DNA of 64,000 nt from Bifidobacterium anseris (GTDB taxonomy: Bacteria > Actinomycetota > Actinomycetes > Actinomycetales > Bifidobacteriaceae). The position numbers and the translations under genes were made by a program. How positions within the stretch are numbered: position 1 is the first letter of the stretch; each line of letters opens with the position of its first letter. The DNA is taken from positions 1 to 64,000 of the forward strand of contig NZ_NMYC01000001.1 in assembly GCF_002860345.1 (NCBI RefSeq). Direction: 5' to 3'. Shown piece by piece: positions 8,362 through 18,221 of the stretch. The notes beneath the pieces are model-generated. The model was not told the origin of the DNA. It did not search any database and saw only the letters and a program-made list of their open reading frames with translations.

Positions 8362-9525
8362 ATGGTGCAATTGCGATTCGCAGCGGTGACGGAGCAGATG
8401 CCGGCGAACGTCTTCGAAAGGATGGACAGGAAGGTGGCGGCCGCGCGCGCCGCTGGCGTCGACGTCATTGATCTGTCGAAAGGCAATCCGGACGGTTTTC
8501 CTGAAGCCTTCATCCGCGACGCGGCGCGCGAGGGCGTCGACGACCCGCTCAACGCGCGCTACACGCCGTTCGACGGCAAGCGGCGATTCCTCGAGGCGGC
8601 TGCCGGATGGTACGCGCGCGAGCACGGCGTGACGCTCGACCCGGCGCGCGAGCTGTTCGCCGTCGAAGGCGCCGTCGACGGTCTGGCGACGCTGTTCAGT
8701 GTGCTGCTTGACGCCGGCGACACGGTCGCCTTCGCTGATCCCTACTATCCGTCGTATCACTGCATGGCTGCGCTGCGCGGCGCTCGCGAGCTGCCGCTGC
8801 CGGCGCGCGCCGAACTCGGATGGCTGCCCGACCTCGACGCCGTGCCGGCACGCGTGTGGGACGACGTGCGCGTGCTCGTGCTCAACTATCCGAACAATCC
8901 GACCGGCGCGCAGGCGCCGGCATCGTTCTTCCGCCGGGCGATTGAACTCGCGCACCGCCACGACTTCATCGTGCTGCACGACTTCGCCTACGCCGGCCTC
9001 GGCGTGCGTGAGCAGCAGGTGAGCCTGCTGGAGGCCGTCGGCGTCGACGAACGGGCAATCGAGGTGTGCTCGCTGTCGAAGATGTACGCGATGGCGGGAT
9101 GGAGGGCCGGATTTATCGCCGGTAGTGAACAGGTGGTTGACGTGGCGAGGAAATTCCATTATCAAATGGGTTCCATGATCACTTCGTTCGTACAGGACGC
9201 CGGCGCGTCCGCCCTGGAAAGCGACCAGGGCAGCGTGGCACGGCAGGCGGCGCGGTATGCCGCCCGCCGCGCCGTCGTCGCCGACGGCCTGCGCGGACTG
9301 GGCTATGATCTCTTCGATTCGCAAGGCGGACTGTATGTGTGGATGCGCGCACCCGAAGGCCTCGACGGCGACCGTTTCGCCGACGAGCTGCTCGAAGACG
9401 CCGGCGTCGCCGTGCTGCCCGGCTCCTGCTTCGGCCAAGTCGGCGCCGATCACGTGCGCCTGAGCCTGCTGCAGCCCCGCGAACGTCTCGTCGATGCCGT
9501 CGCGCGCATCGGCCGGTGTTGTTGA
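8362..9525 (+). CDS. PLP-dependent class I/II aminotransferase
   Basis: A 387-residue fold-type I aminotransferase. The PLP lysine is K240 in CSLSKMYAMAGWRAGF. The substrate carboxylate arginine lies in the C-terminal DHVRLSLLQ. The NYPNNPTGA and DFAYAGLG motifs hold the ring-contacting asparagine and the aspartate/tyrosine. It resembles the aspartate/LL-DAP aminotransferase subgroup, so transamination of an amino acid with a 2-oxo acid is expected but the substrate is open. ATG 8362 has AGGAAAGGA upstream; longer frames reach back into metI. Its place between two amino-acid ABC transporters suggests it acts on an imported or sulfur amino acid (inference). Confidence 0.82.
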   Translation: MVQLRFAAVTEQMPANVFERMDRKVAAARAAGVDVIDLSKGNPDGFPEAFIRDAAREGVDDPLNARYTPFDGKRRFLEAAAGWYAREHGVTLDPARELFAVEGAVDGLATLFSVLLDAGDTVAFADPYYPSYHCMAALRGARELPLPARAELGWLPDLDAVPARVWDDVRVLVLNYPNNPTGAQAPASFFRRAIELAHRHDFIVLHDFAYAGLGVREQQVSLLEAVGVDERAIEVCSLSKMYAMAGWRAGFIAGSEQVVDVARKFHYQMGSMITSFVQDAGASALESDQGSVARQAARYAARRAVVADGLRGLGYDLFDSQGGLYVWMRAPEGLDGDRFADELLEDAGVAVLPGSCFGQVGADHVRLSLLQPRERLVDAVARIGRCC

Positions 9526-9599
9526 CGTCGGATCATCGGCGCAAGTCATCCGTCGCGTGGCACAGGGACACCGCACGGCATGACGTCCATAATCAATAG

Positions 9600-9622
9600 C
9601 CACATAGTGGAATATCATGTGG
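9600..9622. promoter_or_regulatory. Inverted repeat upstream of the second amino-acid ABC operon
   Basis: CCACAT (9600-9605) and ATGTGG (9617-9622) form an inverted repeat with an 11-nt spacer in the 175-base gap before the permease operon. It is directly followed by TTTGGCAAC, which recurs ahead of the binding-protein gene near 11935. A regulator site is possible but unproven. Confidence 0.3.
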
Positions 9623-9700
9623 TTTGGCAACAATCATCGGTCACACTCTCGGGAAGTCGTCACAGACTGAACCCGATGGCGGCGAAGGAGGAATCAGCGG

Positions 9701-10357
9701 ATGCTCGACTGGTCGTTCATCGAGCGATATGCTCCGTTCTTCGTGAACGGCGCGTGGATGACGCTGTTCATCTCCGTGTTCGGCATCGCGCTCGCCATCA
9801 TCACCGGCGTCGTATGCGCGGCGATACAGACGGCGCGCATACCGGTACTGCGGCAGATCGTCGCCGTGTACATCGAGATCAGCCGCAACACGCCGCTGCT
9901 CGTGCAGTTGTACTTCCTGTACTTCGGCCTGCCGAAGCTCGGCTTCGTCTGGTCGGCGGAGATGTGCGCAATCATCGGCCTGGGATTCCTCGGCGGCTCG
10001 TACATGGCCGAATCGATGCGCGCGGGACTGCAGGCGGTGCCGCAGATCCAGCGCGAGAACGCGTACATGCTTGGCTTCAACCGCCGGCAGACGCTCGTGC
10101 ACGTCGTCATCCCGCAGGCAATCGGCGTGGCGACGCCGGGCATCGTCGCGAACGTCATCTTCCTGATCAAGGAATCGTCGGTCGTCTCGGCGATTGCGCT
10201 CGCCGACGTCATGTACATGGCGAAGGACCTGATGGGCATCACCTATGACACCTACGAGGCGCTGTTCATGCTCATCGTGACCTACCTGATCATCCTGCTG
10301 CCGATCTCGATCTTCGGCACTTGGCTCGAGAGGAGGTTCGACTATGCAAGGCGCTAA
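9701..10357 (+). CDS. Polar amino-acid ABC transporter permease (first)
   Basis: A 218-residue HisM/GlnP-type permease with about five membrane helices. The family hallmark IEISRNTPLLVQLYFLYFGLP is near residues 52-72. The EAA loop region SMRAGLQAVPQIQRENAYML precedes VVIPQAIGVATPG, the coupling helix that meets the ATPase. AAGGAGG sits about 9 nt before the ATG. It heads a permease-permease-ATPase-binding protein unit and overlaps the next permease by 14 bases, so the two form a heterodimeric channel. Substrate class: polar or sulfur amino acids. Confidence 0.9.
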   Translation: MLDWSFIERYAPFFVNGAWMTLFISVFGIALAIITGVVCAAIQTARIPVLRQIVAVYIEISRNTPLLVQLYFLYFGLPKLGFVWSAEMCAIIGLGFLGGSYMAESMRAGLQAVPQIQRENAYMLGFNRRQTLVHVVIPQAIGVATPGIVANVIFLIKESSVVSAIALADVMYMAKDLMGITYDTYEALFMLIVTYLIILLPISIFGTWLERRFDYARR

Positions 10358-11010
10358 CATCCTGCTCGAACCGGGCGTCTTTCCGCGCTTGCTGCAGGGC
10401 CTGTGGGTGACGATCTGGATCGCCGCCGTCTCGGTCGCGCTGAGCGTGCCGGTCGGGCTCATCTGCGGATGGCTGATGACGCTGCGCAATCCGATCATCC
10501 GGTTCATCATGCGCGTCTACCTTGATTTCATCCGCATCATGCCGCAGCTCGCGCTGCTGTTCATCGCATACTACGGCATCGCGCGCGCATGGAACTGGAA
10601 CCTCGACGCGACCGGTGCCTGCGTGCTCGTCTTCATCCTGTGGGGCGGCGCCGAGCTCGGCGACCTGACGCGCGGCGCGCTGCAGTCGATCCCGCAGGTG
10701 CAGCACGAGACCGCGTACATGCTCGGACTGAGCAACTGGCAGGCCTTCGTCCATGTGATCCTGCCGCAGGCCGTGCGCCGGCTGCTACCGGGCTCGGTCA
10801 ACCTCGCGACGCGCATCGTCAAAACGACGTCCCTCGCCGTGCTGCTCGGCGTCGTCGAGGTGATCAAGGTCGGCCAGCAGATCATCGACGCGAACCGTTT
10901 CCAATATCCGACGGGCACGCTGTGGGTCTACGGCGTGATCTTCCTGATGTACTTCATCGTGTGCTGGCCGCTGTCGCTCGTGGCGCATGCACTGGAGAAA
11001 AGGTGGACGA

Positions 11011-11018
<8 letters not shown>
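10344..11018 (+). CDS. Polar amino-acid ABC transporter permease (second)
   Basis: A 224-residue permease paralogous to the preceding one, again with DFIRIMPQLALLFIAYYGIA near residues 53-72 and the coupling segment GALQSIPQVQHETAYMLGLS followed by VILPQAVRRLLPG. The GAGGAGG ribosome-binding site lies inside the end of the upstream gene. It overlaps the ATPase gene by 8 bases. Having two non-identical permeases is normal for the HisQM type of transporter. Confidence 0.9.
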
Positions 11019-11868
<850 letters not shown>

Positions 11869-11975
11869 GCGGGGCGTCCGATGCGCACGGCGTCTCGTGA
11901 ACGCGTGCGCGCGAACGAGACGACATCAAAGATTTGGCAACCACCAACAACGGAAGAGCACGGAAAGGAACGCAG

Positions 11976-12881
11976 ATGAGCTCATCCATTTTCAACAAGC
12001 TGGGCAAGGCGATCGCGGCGGTCGGCGCCGCCGTCATGATGATGACGGCGGTCGCGGCATGCGGTCCGTCCGCGTCCACGCCGAGTGAAGCCGGCTCCTC
12101 CGATACGTCGAACACCTCGACAGCGAAGGCGCGCACGCTCGACGAGATCAAGAAGTCGGGCGAACTGCGCGTCGCCGTCTTCTCGGACAAGGCGCCCTTC
12201 GGCTACGTGGACCAGGACGGCAAGTACGCCGGCTACGACATCGAGTTCGCCGAGGCGCTCGCCAAGGGACTCGGCGTCAAGCCGGTGTACACGTCGGTCG
12301 ACCCGGCGGCCCGCGTCGACGTGCTCGCGTCGAACAAGGTCGACGTGACGCTCGCGAACTTCACCGAAACGCCCGAGCGCGCCGAGAAGGTCGACTTCTC
12401 GAAGCCGTACATGAAGGTCTCGCTCGGCATCGTCTCGCCGGAGAACCATGAGATCACCGACGTCAGCCAGCTCAAGGGCAAGACGCTCATCGTCGCGAAG
12501 GGCACGACGGCGGAGACCTACTTCGAGAAGAACCATCCGGAGATCAAGCTGCTCAAGTACGACCAGTACGCGGACGCCTACAACGCGCTGCTCGACGGCC
12601 GCGGCGACGCGATGAGCACCGACAACACCGAGGTGCTCGCGTGGGCGAAGGCCAACAAGGGCTTCAAGGTGGGCGTCACCGACCTCGGCGACGTCGACGT
12701 CATCGCCGCCGCCGTGCAGAAGGGCAACACGCAGCTGCTCGACTACATCAACGACGAGATCGTCAAGCTCGGCAAGGAGAACTTCTTCCACAAGGACTTC
12801 GAGAAGACGCTCAAGCCGGTCTACGGCGACGAAGTCAACCCCGACGACATCGTCGTCGAAAGCGGCGAACTCGACAAGTGA
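11976..12881 (+). CDS. Amino-acid ABC transporter substrate-binding lipoprotein
   Basis: A 301-residue family 3 (SBP_bac_3) binding protein. The signal peptide ends with lipobox VAAC (Cys29), followed by a Ser/Thr-rich linker. The mature domain begins LDEIKKSGELRVAVFSDKAPFGYVD, and the ligand-site pattern GYDIEFAEALAKGL (G-x-D-x-D/E-x-A) is present. It supplies the two permeases and the ATPase upstream. AAAGGA precedes ATG 11976. A 107-base gap separates it from the ATPase, so it could also have its own promoter, which would allow the usual excess of binding protein. Ligand unknown; cystine or glutamate-type ligands are possible. Confidence 0.88.
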   Translation: MSSSIFNKLGKAIAAVGAAVMMMTAVAACGPSASTPSEAGSSDTSNTSTAKARTLDEIKKSGELRVAVFSDKAPFGYVDQDGKYAGYDIEFAEALAKGLGVKPVYTSVDPAARVDVLASNKVDVTLANFTETPERAEKVDFSKPYMKVSLGIVSPENHEITDVSQLKGKTLIVAKGTTAETYFEKNHPEIKLLKYDQYADAYNALLDGRGDAMSTDNTEVLAWAKANKGFKVGVTDLGDVDVIAAAVQKGNTQLLDYINDEIVKLGKENFFHKDFEKTLKPVYGDEVNPDDIVVESGELDK

Positions 12882-12939
12882 CCCCCAAGCCGCCATCGGG
12901 GTGGCCATACGTCCCGCATGGGTCTGCATGAACAGGTCC

Positions 12940-12982
12940 GAACGGCCCCGCGCATCCGATTGTCGGATGCGCGGGGCCGTTC
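12940..12982 (+). terminator. Terminator after the amino-acid ABC operon
   Basis: A perfect 20-bp stem starting GAACGGCCCCGCG (12940-12959) and its complement (12963-12982) enclose a 3-nt loop, 59 bases after the binding-protein stop. There is no long T run, but stem length and position support a terminator. Confidence 0.75.
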
Positions 12983-13107
12983 ATGTGCGGCGACATACCG
13001 TTCGTGCCGCCCTGTCCGGCTCCCGGAATCGCGCGGCGGCGGGCGGTGGCCGTACGCTACCGTGGAAATCGTTGTGCCCGCGCGGGCACAGGAAATGAGG
13101 AACCACC

Positions 13108-14037
13108 ATGACCCCAGACACCATCGCCCTGATCGTCATCGCCGTCCTGCTGCTCATCGTGCTGTGCTGCTCGTGCTACATCGTGCCGCAGCAGCAGGCC
13201 TACATCATCGAACGCTTCGGCAAGTTCAAGAAGGTGACCTTCGCTGGCATCCATGTGAAGATCCCCTTCGTCGACCAGATCGCGATGAAGACGAACATGC
13301 GCGTGAGCCAGCTCAACGTCAAGATTGAGACGAAGACGCTCGACAACGTGTTCGTCGAGATCGTCGCGAGCACGCAGTACCGCGTTAACGCCACCGACGT
13401 GGCGAAGGCGTACTACGAGTTGCGCGACCCGGCGGGCCAGCTGCGCGCCTACATGGAGGACGCGCTGCGCAGCGCGATCCCGATGCTCACGCTCGACGAC
13501 GCCTTCGCGAAGAAGGATTCGGTCGCCGCGGACGTGCAGCAGACCGTCGGCGCCGAGATGGCGCGTTTCGGCTTCACCGTCGTCAAGACGCTGATCACGT
13601 CGATCGACCCGAGCCCGGCCGTCAAGGCGGCGATGGATTCGATCAACGCCGCGCAGCGCGAGAAGGAGGCAACGCGTCAGCGCGCCGAGGCGCAGCGCAT
13701 CCAGATCGAGACGCAGGCGGCCGCTGAGGCCGAGAAGGTGCGTCTGCAGGGTGAAGGTCAGGCGAACTACCGCCGCGAGATTGCGACCGGCATCGTCGAC
13801 CAGATCAAGAGCCTGCAGGCCGTCGGCATGGACATCACCGAAGTGAACAACGTCGTGCTGTTCAACCAGTACCTCGACGTGCTGCGTTCGCTGTCCGATT
13901 CGCCGAACGGCAAGACCGTCGTGCTGCCGGCGTCGACGCCGGGCGGCTACCGTGACCTGTACGAGCAGATGACGAACGCGATGCTCACCGCGCAGGAGGA
14001 CGCGCCGACGACGATGCCTCCGGCACCGCGCATCTGA
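13108..14037 (+). CDS. SPFH/Band 7 (stomatin-like) membrane protein
   Basis: A 309-residue protein with one N-terminal membrane segment (about residues 5-27) followed by a Band 7 domain (QQQAYIIERFGKFKKV to about 200). The helical REKEATRQRAEAQRIQIETQAAAEAEKV stretch is the coiled coil through which SPFH proteins oligomerise. In the family they organise membrane microdomains and stabilise or regulate membrane proteases. The NfeD-type partner often found beside such genes is absent. The gene is alone, with GAGGA before the ATG and a long shared terminator after it. Confidence 0.88.
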   Translation: MTPDTIALIVIAVLLLIVLCCSCYIVPQQQAYIIERFGKFKKVTFAGIHVKIPFVDQIAMKTNMRVSQLNVKIETKTLDNVFVEIVASTQYRVNATDVAKAYYELRDPAGQLRAYMEDALRSAIPMLTLDDAFAKKDSVAADVQQTVGAEMARFGFTVVKTLITSIDPSPAVKAAMDSINAAQREKEATRQRAEAQRIQIETQAAAEAEKVRLQGEGQANYRREIATGIVDQIKSLQAVGMDITEVNNVVLFNQYLDVLRSLSDSPNGKTVVLPASTPGGYRDLYEQMTNAMLTAQEDAPTTMPPAPRI

Positions 14038-14060
14038 TAAGCGTCCGCCGCATGTGACAC

Positions 14061-14115
14061 GCAGATGACAGTGGGGTCCGCAAGCCATCGGCTTGCGGAC
14101 CCCACTGTCATCTGC
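14061..14115. terminator. Bidirectional terminator
   Basis: A perfect 24-bp inverted repeat, 14061-14084 with 14092-14115, around a 7-nt loop (CCATCGG). It lies between the converging stomatin-like and patatin genes and probably stops transcription from both sides. Confidence 0.85.
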
Positions 14116-14137
14116 GGTCGACGCGTCTATGCAGCGC

Positions 14138-14986
14138 TCAGGAGGCGAGGAACGCGGCGATCGGCTCGGCCGCCGCATAGCCGGCGCGGTACATGCGCTC
14201 GAGGCCTTCGTAGGTCTTCGACATCGTCGACAGCCCGTAGAGATCCTCCGGGGCGAGGATGAGCACGCGGCCCTCCTGCTCGTAGCGTTTGGCGAGCGCG
14301 ACCTCGTCGTTGTAGGTGCGGTAGCGGTTGAGCAGCGCTTCGGCGGCGGCCGGATACGAGCGTGAGAGCAGCTTCGCCGGCGCGACGTCCTTGTGCTGTT
14401 CGCGCAGCACGTCCTTGAGGCGCGTGAGCACAACGACGATGCGGTCGTAACCGGCGTCGACGGCGCGCTGCACCGGGACCGGGTCGGCGATGCCGCCGTC
14501 GAAATACGGCACGCCGTCGATGACGACCGGCTTGCAGGCGACCGGCACGGCCGACGACGCCTTGAGAATCGTGTAGTCGTCGTAACGCATGTCGTGCTTC
14601 GTGAAATAGTGCGGCTCGCCGGTGACACCGTCGGCGGCGACGACGGTGAAGTCGGTCGGATTCGCGGCAAAGGTCTCGTAGTCGAGCGGATTCTCGCCGT
14701 CATGGTTGCTCAACGTGCCGTAGACGTAGTCGAGGTCGCAATAGTTGCCGGTGCGCACATAGGCGTCCATGCTCGCGTATTCCTTGCGGAACGCGTACTC
14801 GGTGTAGAAGCGGTGCGCGCGCGTGTTCTGCCCCGCGAGGAACGACGCGAGGTTTGCGCTGCCGGCGGAGATGCCGTAGGCGTGGTCGAAGCTGATGCCT
14901 TCGTCGAGGCAGCGGTCGAGGACTCCGGCGCCGAAGATCGCGCGGAAGCCGCCGCCGACATCGATGATTGCTGTGCTGTTGGTCAT
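14138..14986 (-). CDS. Patatin-like phospholipase
   Basis: A 282-residue patatin-fold lipid acyl hydrolase, cytosolic by sequence. The glycine-rich oxyanion hole is DVGGGFRAIFGAG (about residues 9-21), the nucleophile serine is in GISAG, and the second dyad residue is the aspartate of DGGIADP. The start at 14986 lies 14 bases after the murI stop and has no clear ribosome-binding site, so coupling to murI is likely. Members hydrolyse phospholipids or neutral acyl esters; a housekeeping role in membrane turnover is inferred. No secretion signal is visible. Confidence 0.85.
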   Translation of the reverse strand: MTNSTAIIDVGGGFRAIFGAGVLDRCLDEGISFDHAYGISAGSANLASFLAGQNTRAHRFYTEYAFRKEYASMDAYVRTGNYCDLDYVYGTLSNHDGENPLDYETFAANPTDFTVVAADGVTGEPHYFTKHDMRYDDYTILKASSAVPVACKPVVIDGVPYFDGGIADPVPVQRAVDAGYDRIVVVLTRLKDVLREQHKDVAPAKLLSRSYPAAAEALLNRYRTYNDEVALAKRYEQEGRVLILAPEDLYGLSTMSKTYEGLERMYRAGYAAAEPIAAFLAS

Positions 14987-15000
14987 TCGAGCATTGTACG

Positions 15001-15801
15001 TCAGGCCCGCTGACCGCCTTCGCCGCCGGTTTCCAGCAGTTCCTCGGCGAGCGCGGCGACGCGCGGCGACGGATCGGAGTTCTCCAATGTGACGCAACCT
15101 TCGGCCGTCTCGGGCGCGAGCTTGCCGAGGGATTCGAGGATGACGTCGAGATGGTGGACGGTGCCGGCGTTGCCGTCGATGATCGCGACGCCGTCGGGCA
15201 GCAGTTCGCGGAAGTAGTCGCGGTAGAAGATGAAATGCGTGCAGCCGAGCACGACGGCGTCGATTGAATCGAGGTCGTAGCGGTCGAAGTAGCCGTGGAG
15301 CGTGCGCATGACGAGGTCGTGGTCGCCAAGACGGCCCTCCTCGACGATGCGGACGAGGTCGGGGCACGGCTGCGGGAAGATCGTGTGGTCGGATTCGAAA
15401 CGGTGCATGAGCGCGGCGAACTTGCGTTCCCGCAACGTCAGCGGCGTGGCGGCGACGATGACGCGTTGGCGCTTGCCGTGGCCACGGTCGCAGGCGACTT
15501 TGAGCGCGGGCTCCATGCCGATGATCGGCAGGTCGTAGCGTTCGCGCAACGCGGCGGCGGCGGCCGACGTGGCTGTGTTGCAGGCGATGACGATCGCTTT
15601 CGCGTCCTGCGCGAGCAGATTCTCGACGATGCGTTCGGACAGTGCGCGCACCTGTTCCGGCGTCTTCGTGCCGTAGGGCGCGTGCGCGGAATCGCCGAAG
15701 AACACGATGCGCTCGTGCGGCATCTCACGCCGGATCTCGCGGACGACGGAGATGCCGCCCAAGCCGGAATCGAACACGCCGATCGGGGCCGACGAAGCCA
15801 T
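15001..15801 (-). CDS. murI: Glutamate racemase
   Basis: A 266-residue racemase that converts L- to D-glutamate for peptidoglycan. Both catalytic cysteines are visible: ACNTAT (about residue 76) and VLGCTHF (about 189). The N-terminal [10 protein letters not shown] motif is the family signature. AGGAGG lies about 7 nt before ATG 15801. It is the first gene of a two-gene unit with the patatin, and it is divergent from dapF, the diaminopimelate epimerase, so two cell-wall or amino-acid racemisation steps share one intergenic region. Length is normal. Confidence 0.95.
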   Translation of the reverse strand: MASSAPIGVFDSGLGGISVVREIRREMPHERIVFFGDSAHAPYGTKTPEQVRALSERIVENLLAQDAKAIVIACNTATSAAAAALRERYDLPIIGMEPALKVACDRGHGKRQRVIVAATPLTLRERKFAALMHRFESDHTIFPQPCPDLVRIVEEGRLGDHDLVMRTLHGYFDRYDLDSIDAVVLGCTHFIFYRDYFRELLPDGVAIIDGNAGTVHHLDVILESLGKLAPETAEGCVTLENSDPSPRVAALAEELLETGGEGGQRA

Positions 15802-15932
15802 GATGCTGCCTCCTGACAGAGCTGTTGTGCGCGCCGGGGGACGCGCCTGACACGCGTCATTATACGAAGCGGCGCGCATTGCCATATGTGTCGCTACGCG
15901 CATCGGGGAATCGAACGGGGTGGCTGTGCGGG

Positions 15933-15938
15933 TACAGT
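15933..15938 (+). promoter_or_regulatory. -10 element of leaderless dapF
   Basis: TACAGT is followed by 7 nt (GAGGCGT) and then the dapF ATG, with no ribosome-binding site between. Transcription would begin at or within a base or two of the start codon. Confidence 0.55.
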
Positions 15939-15945
15939 GAGGCGT

Positions 15946-16839
15946 ATGAGCATTGCAACGACGGTATACAAGGCGCAGGGCACGGGCAACGACTTCGTCA
16001 TGTTCGAGGACAAGGACGGCGCCTACGATCCGCAGCCCAAGGAGATCGCGGCGATCTGCGACAGGCACTTCGGCATCGGCGCCGACGGCCTGATTCGCGT
16101 CACGAGGCCGCAGTACGTCAAGGACATCAGCGAAGAGGAGCTCAAGGCCTGCGCCGACGGCGGCGTCGAGTGGTTCATGGACTACCGCAACGCCGACGGG
16201 TCGACTGCGCAGATGTGCGGCAACGGTTCGCGCGCGACGGCGCTGTTCATCCGCACGATGCAGGGCATCGACGGCGACGATCCGCTCAAGCTCGGCACGC
16301 GCGCCGGCATCAAGACGCTCACGCCGGTGGCGGACGACGATGAACTGGGCACGCATCTGTTCCGCGTCGACATGGGCGCATGGAAGATCGGCGACATCGA
16401 CGCGCACGTCGTGACAGTGGACGGTTCGGACGGCGAGGGCAAGGGCACCTTCGTCGACATGGGCAATCCGCACATCGTGACCGTCGTCGAGGACGCGTTC
16501 AGTACGCTGCCGGTGCTCGAAGACATCGATCTCGAGACGGCTCCCGTCGTCACGCCGGCAATCGACGAGGGGCAGAACGTCGAATTCGTGCGCATTGACG
16601 AGATCGACGCCGGTGAGGACCACGGCGAGGCGACGATGCGCGTGTTCGAACGCGGCTGCGGCGAAACGCTGTCCTGCGGCACCGGACTGTGCGCGACGGC
16701 CGTCGTGCTGCATGCGAAGACCGGCGTCAACCATTGGCGCATCACCGTGCGCGGCGGCAAGGTGGACGTCGACGTGACCGGCGATGACGTCATGCTGACC
16801 GGGCCGGCGGCGATCGTCGCGAAAGTCGAGATGCTCTGA
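15946..16839 (+). CDS. dapF: Diaminopimelate epimerase
   Basis: A 297-residue epimerase that interconverts LL- and meso-diaminopimelate in lysine synthesis. The two active-site cysteines lie in MCGNGSRA (about residue 90) and SCGTGLCA (about 244). The N-terminal [12 protein letters not shown] is the family signature. ATG 15946 fits a leaderless transcript (TACAGT, 7 nt, ATG); an in-frame ATG at 15886 would add 20 unrelated residues. The gene is monocistronic and ends in a terminator. Bifidobacteria usually use lysine or ornithine in the wall, so the product mainly serves lysine supply (established for the group, inferred here). Confidence 0.95.
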   Translation: MSIATTVYKAQGTGNDFVMFEDKDGAYDPQPKEIAAICDRHFGIGADGLIRVTRPQYVKDISEEELKACADGGVEWFMDYRNADGSTAQMCGNGSRATALFIRTMQGIDGDDPLKLGTRAGIKTLTPVADDDELGTHLFRVDMGAWKIGDIDAHVVTVDGSDGEGKGTFVDMGNPHIVTVVEDAFSTLPVLEDIDLETAPVVTPAIDEGQNVEFVRIDEIDAGEDHGEATMRVFERGCGETLSCGTGLCATAVVLHAKTGVNHWRITVRGGKVDVDVTGDDVMLTGPAAIVAKVEML

Positions 16840-16860
16840 AGAAGATGCTGAAATAATACG

Positions 16861-16902
16861 AGCGGCCGTTGCCTCTGACATATCCGGAAGGCAACGGCCG
16901 CT
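16861..16902. terminator. Terminator between dapF and the DUF4190 gene
   Basis: A perfect 14-bp stem, AGCGGCCGTTGCCT (16861-16874) with AGGCAACGGCCGCT (16889-16902), lies between converging genes. It is followed by TCGTT rather than a T run. Confidence 0.75.
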
Positions 16903-16906
16903 TCGT

Positions 16907-17239
16907 TCAGCTTGCACGCAGCTGCATGCCGTAGGGAATGAACATCAGGCCGAACCAGATGAAATAGGCGATGATGGCGATTGCGACGAGCAACGCGATG
17001 GCGCTGACGACGATGCCGGCGATCGCCAGGCCGCGGCCGCGCAGCGTACGGTCATCGGCGATTCTCGAGAGCGCGACGATCGAGCAGGCGAGGCCGGCCG
17101 GCGGCAGCACCCACGCGCAGATGAAGCCGACGATCGCGAAGACGCTCCAGCGTTCAGGAGCGCGGGGCGGGACGGCGAACGGCGCGGGAGGCGGCACAGT
17201 GGGGGAGGCCGGGCGACCCGGCGGAATCGGCGTGGACAT
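16907..17239 (-). CDS. Small DUF4190-type membrane protein
   Basis: A 110-residue protein with a proline-rich N terminus (about 30 residues, [20 protein letters not shown]) and two hydrophobic helices. The pattern [29 protein letters not shown] with [11 protein letters not shown] is the DUF4190 signature found in actinobacterial membrane proteins of unknown role. AAGGAG lies before ATG 17239; an in-frame ATG five codons earlier lacks it. It sits 108 bases downstream of the VKOR gene in the same direction and could be cotranscribed. Function unknown. Confidence 0.75.
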   Translation of the reverse strand: MSTPIPPGRPASPTVPPPAPFAVPPRAPERWSVFAIVGFICAWVLPPAGLACSIVALSRIADDRTLRGRGLAIAGIVVSAIALLVAIAIIAYFIWFGLMFIPYGMQLRAS

Positions 17240-17347
17240 CAGACTCCTTGGCAATCAGCGGCGGGACAAGTGAGGCAATCGGCTCAAAATCGTCAGAAAT
17301 CGGCGAGTCGGACGGACTCGGATGAGCTCAGACGAAATCAGACGCAC

Positions 17348-18067
17348 TCAGACGAAGAGGTAGGTGCCGTCCTTGACGAGGATGAGCGTGACGAGCGCGA
17401 CGATCCAGACGGCGTCGGCCATCAGATCGAAATTGAGCCGGTAGTAGGTGCGCAGGCCGGCGGCACGAGCCGGCAGCCCCTGCACGGTGACGGTCGCATG
17501 GCTGACGGCGATGAACTGGATCGTCGTCGCAAAGCACAGCACGAGGCACCACGGGCACAGCGCGTTGATGACGAACAGCGACTGCGAGGTCAGCCAATAC
17601 GAGTAGGCGAGCGCGGCGAGGGAGCCGAACCACGTGCAGGCGGCGAACCAGCGCGGCATGCGCATGCGTGCAAGCCCGATGACGGCGATCGTGCAGAACA
17701 CCGATTCGGCGGCGATGCCGAAGAACGCGTTCGGGTAGCTCAGGCCGGCGAATTTGACGATCTCCGACTGCCATGAGTCGGCGACGGCCGAGCACGAAAG
17801 CACGGCGTTGACGTCGCACGACAGCAGCTTGCCAGGTTCGCGCGCCATCTGCAGCGTTTCGGCGGACAGCACGAAGGAGACGACGAGGGCGATTCCGGAG
17901 GCGGCGAGCATGACGAGATACAGCCATGTGGAACCGTGACGCCAGCCGTGGGGCATGTCGGTGACGCCCGGTGCCGCCATGCTCTTGGGGACGGTGACAC
18001 CGGGTTGTGCCATCCTCTGATGTGGGTGGTCGGATGATTGGGTGTGCTGCTGCCGGTTCGTTTGCAT
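17348..18067 (-). CDS. Vitamin K epoxide reductase (VKOR) family protein
   Basis: A 239-residue membrane protein with about five helices. The VKOR residues are present: the loop cysteine pair in LLSCDVNAVLSCSAV (about residues 83-97) and the CPWC redox centre near residue 172, with the family S-Y-P-N-A-F-F-G segment between them. VKOR reoxidises DsbA-like thiol oxidases with quinone, so it supports disulfide formation in exported proteins. No thioredoxin-fold partner is fused or adjacent. GAGGAGG precedes ATG 18067. The N-terminal 45 residues are polar and cytoplasmic. Confidence 0.88.
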   Translation of the reverse strand: MQTNRQQHTQSSDHPHQRMAQPGVTVPKSMAAPGVTDMPHGWRHGSTWLYLVMLAASGIALVVSFVLSAETLQMAREPGKLLSCDVNAVLSCSAVADSWQSEIVKFAGLSYPNAFFGIAAESVFCTIAVIGLARMRMPRWFAACTWFGSLAALAYSYWLTSQSLFVINALCPWCLVLCFATTIQFIAVSHATVTVQGLPARAAGLRTYYRLNFDLMADAVWIVALVTLILVKDGTYLFV

Positions 18068-18221
18068 GATGTCCTCCTCGTTGCGTCGGGCATGCTCCTC
18101 GGCGCGTGCGATGACCATGCGCCGCTGTGGAACAGTGTACCGAATGTGGAATGGATGGGGTGAATCGGCGATTTCGACGCAACAACGCGTCCTGCGGCCG
18201 TCAAGCGTTTACGATGGAGGT

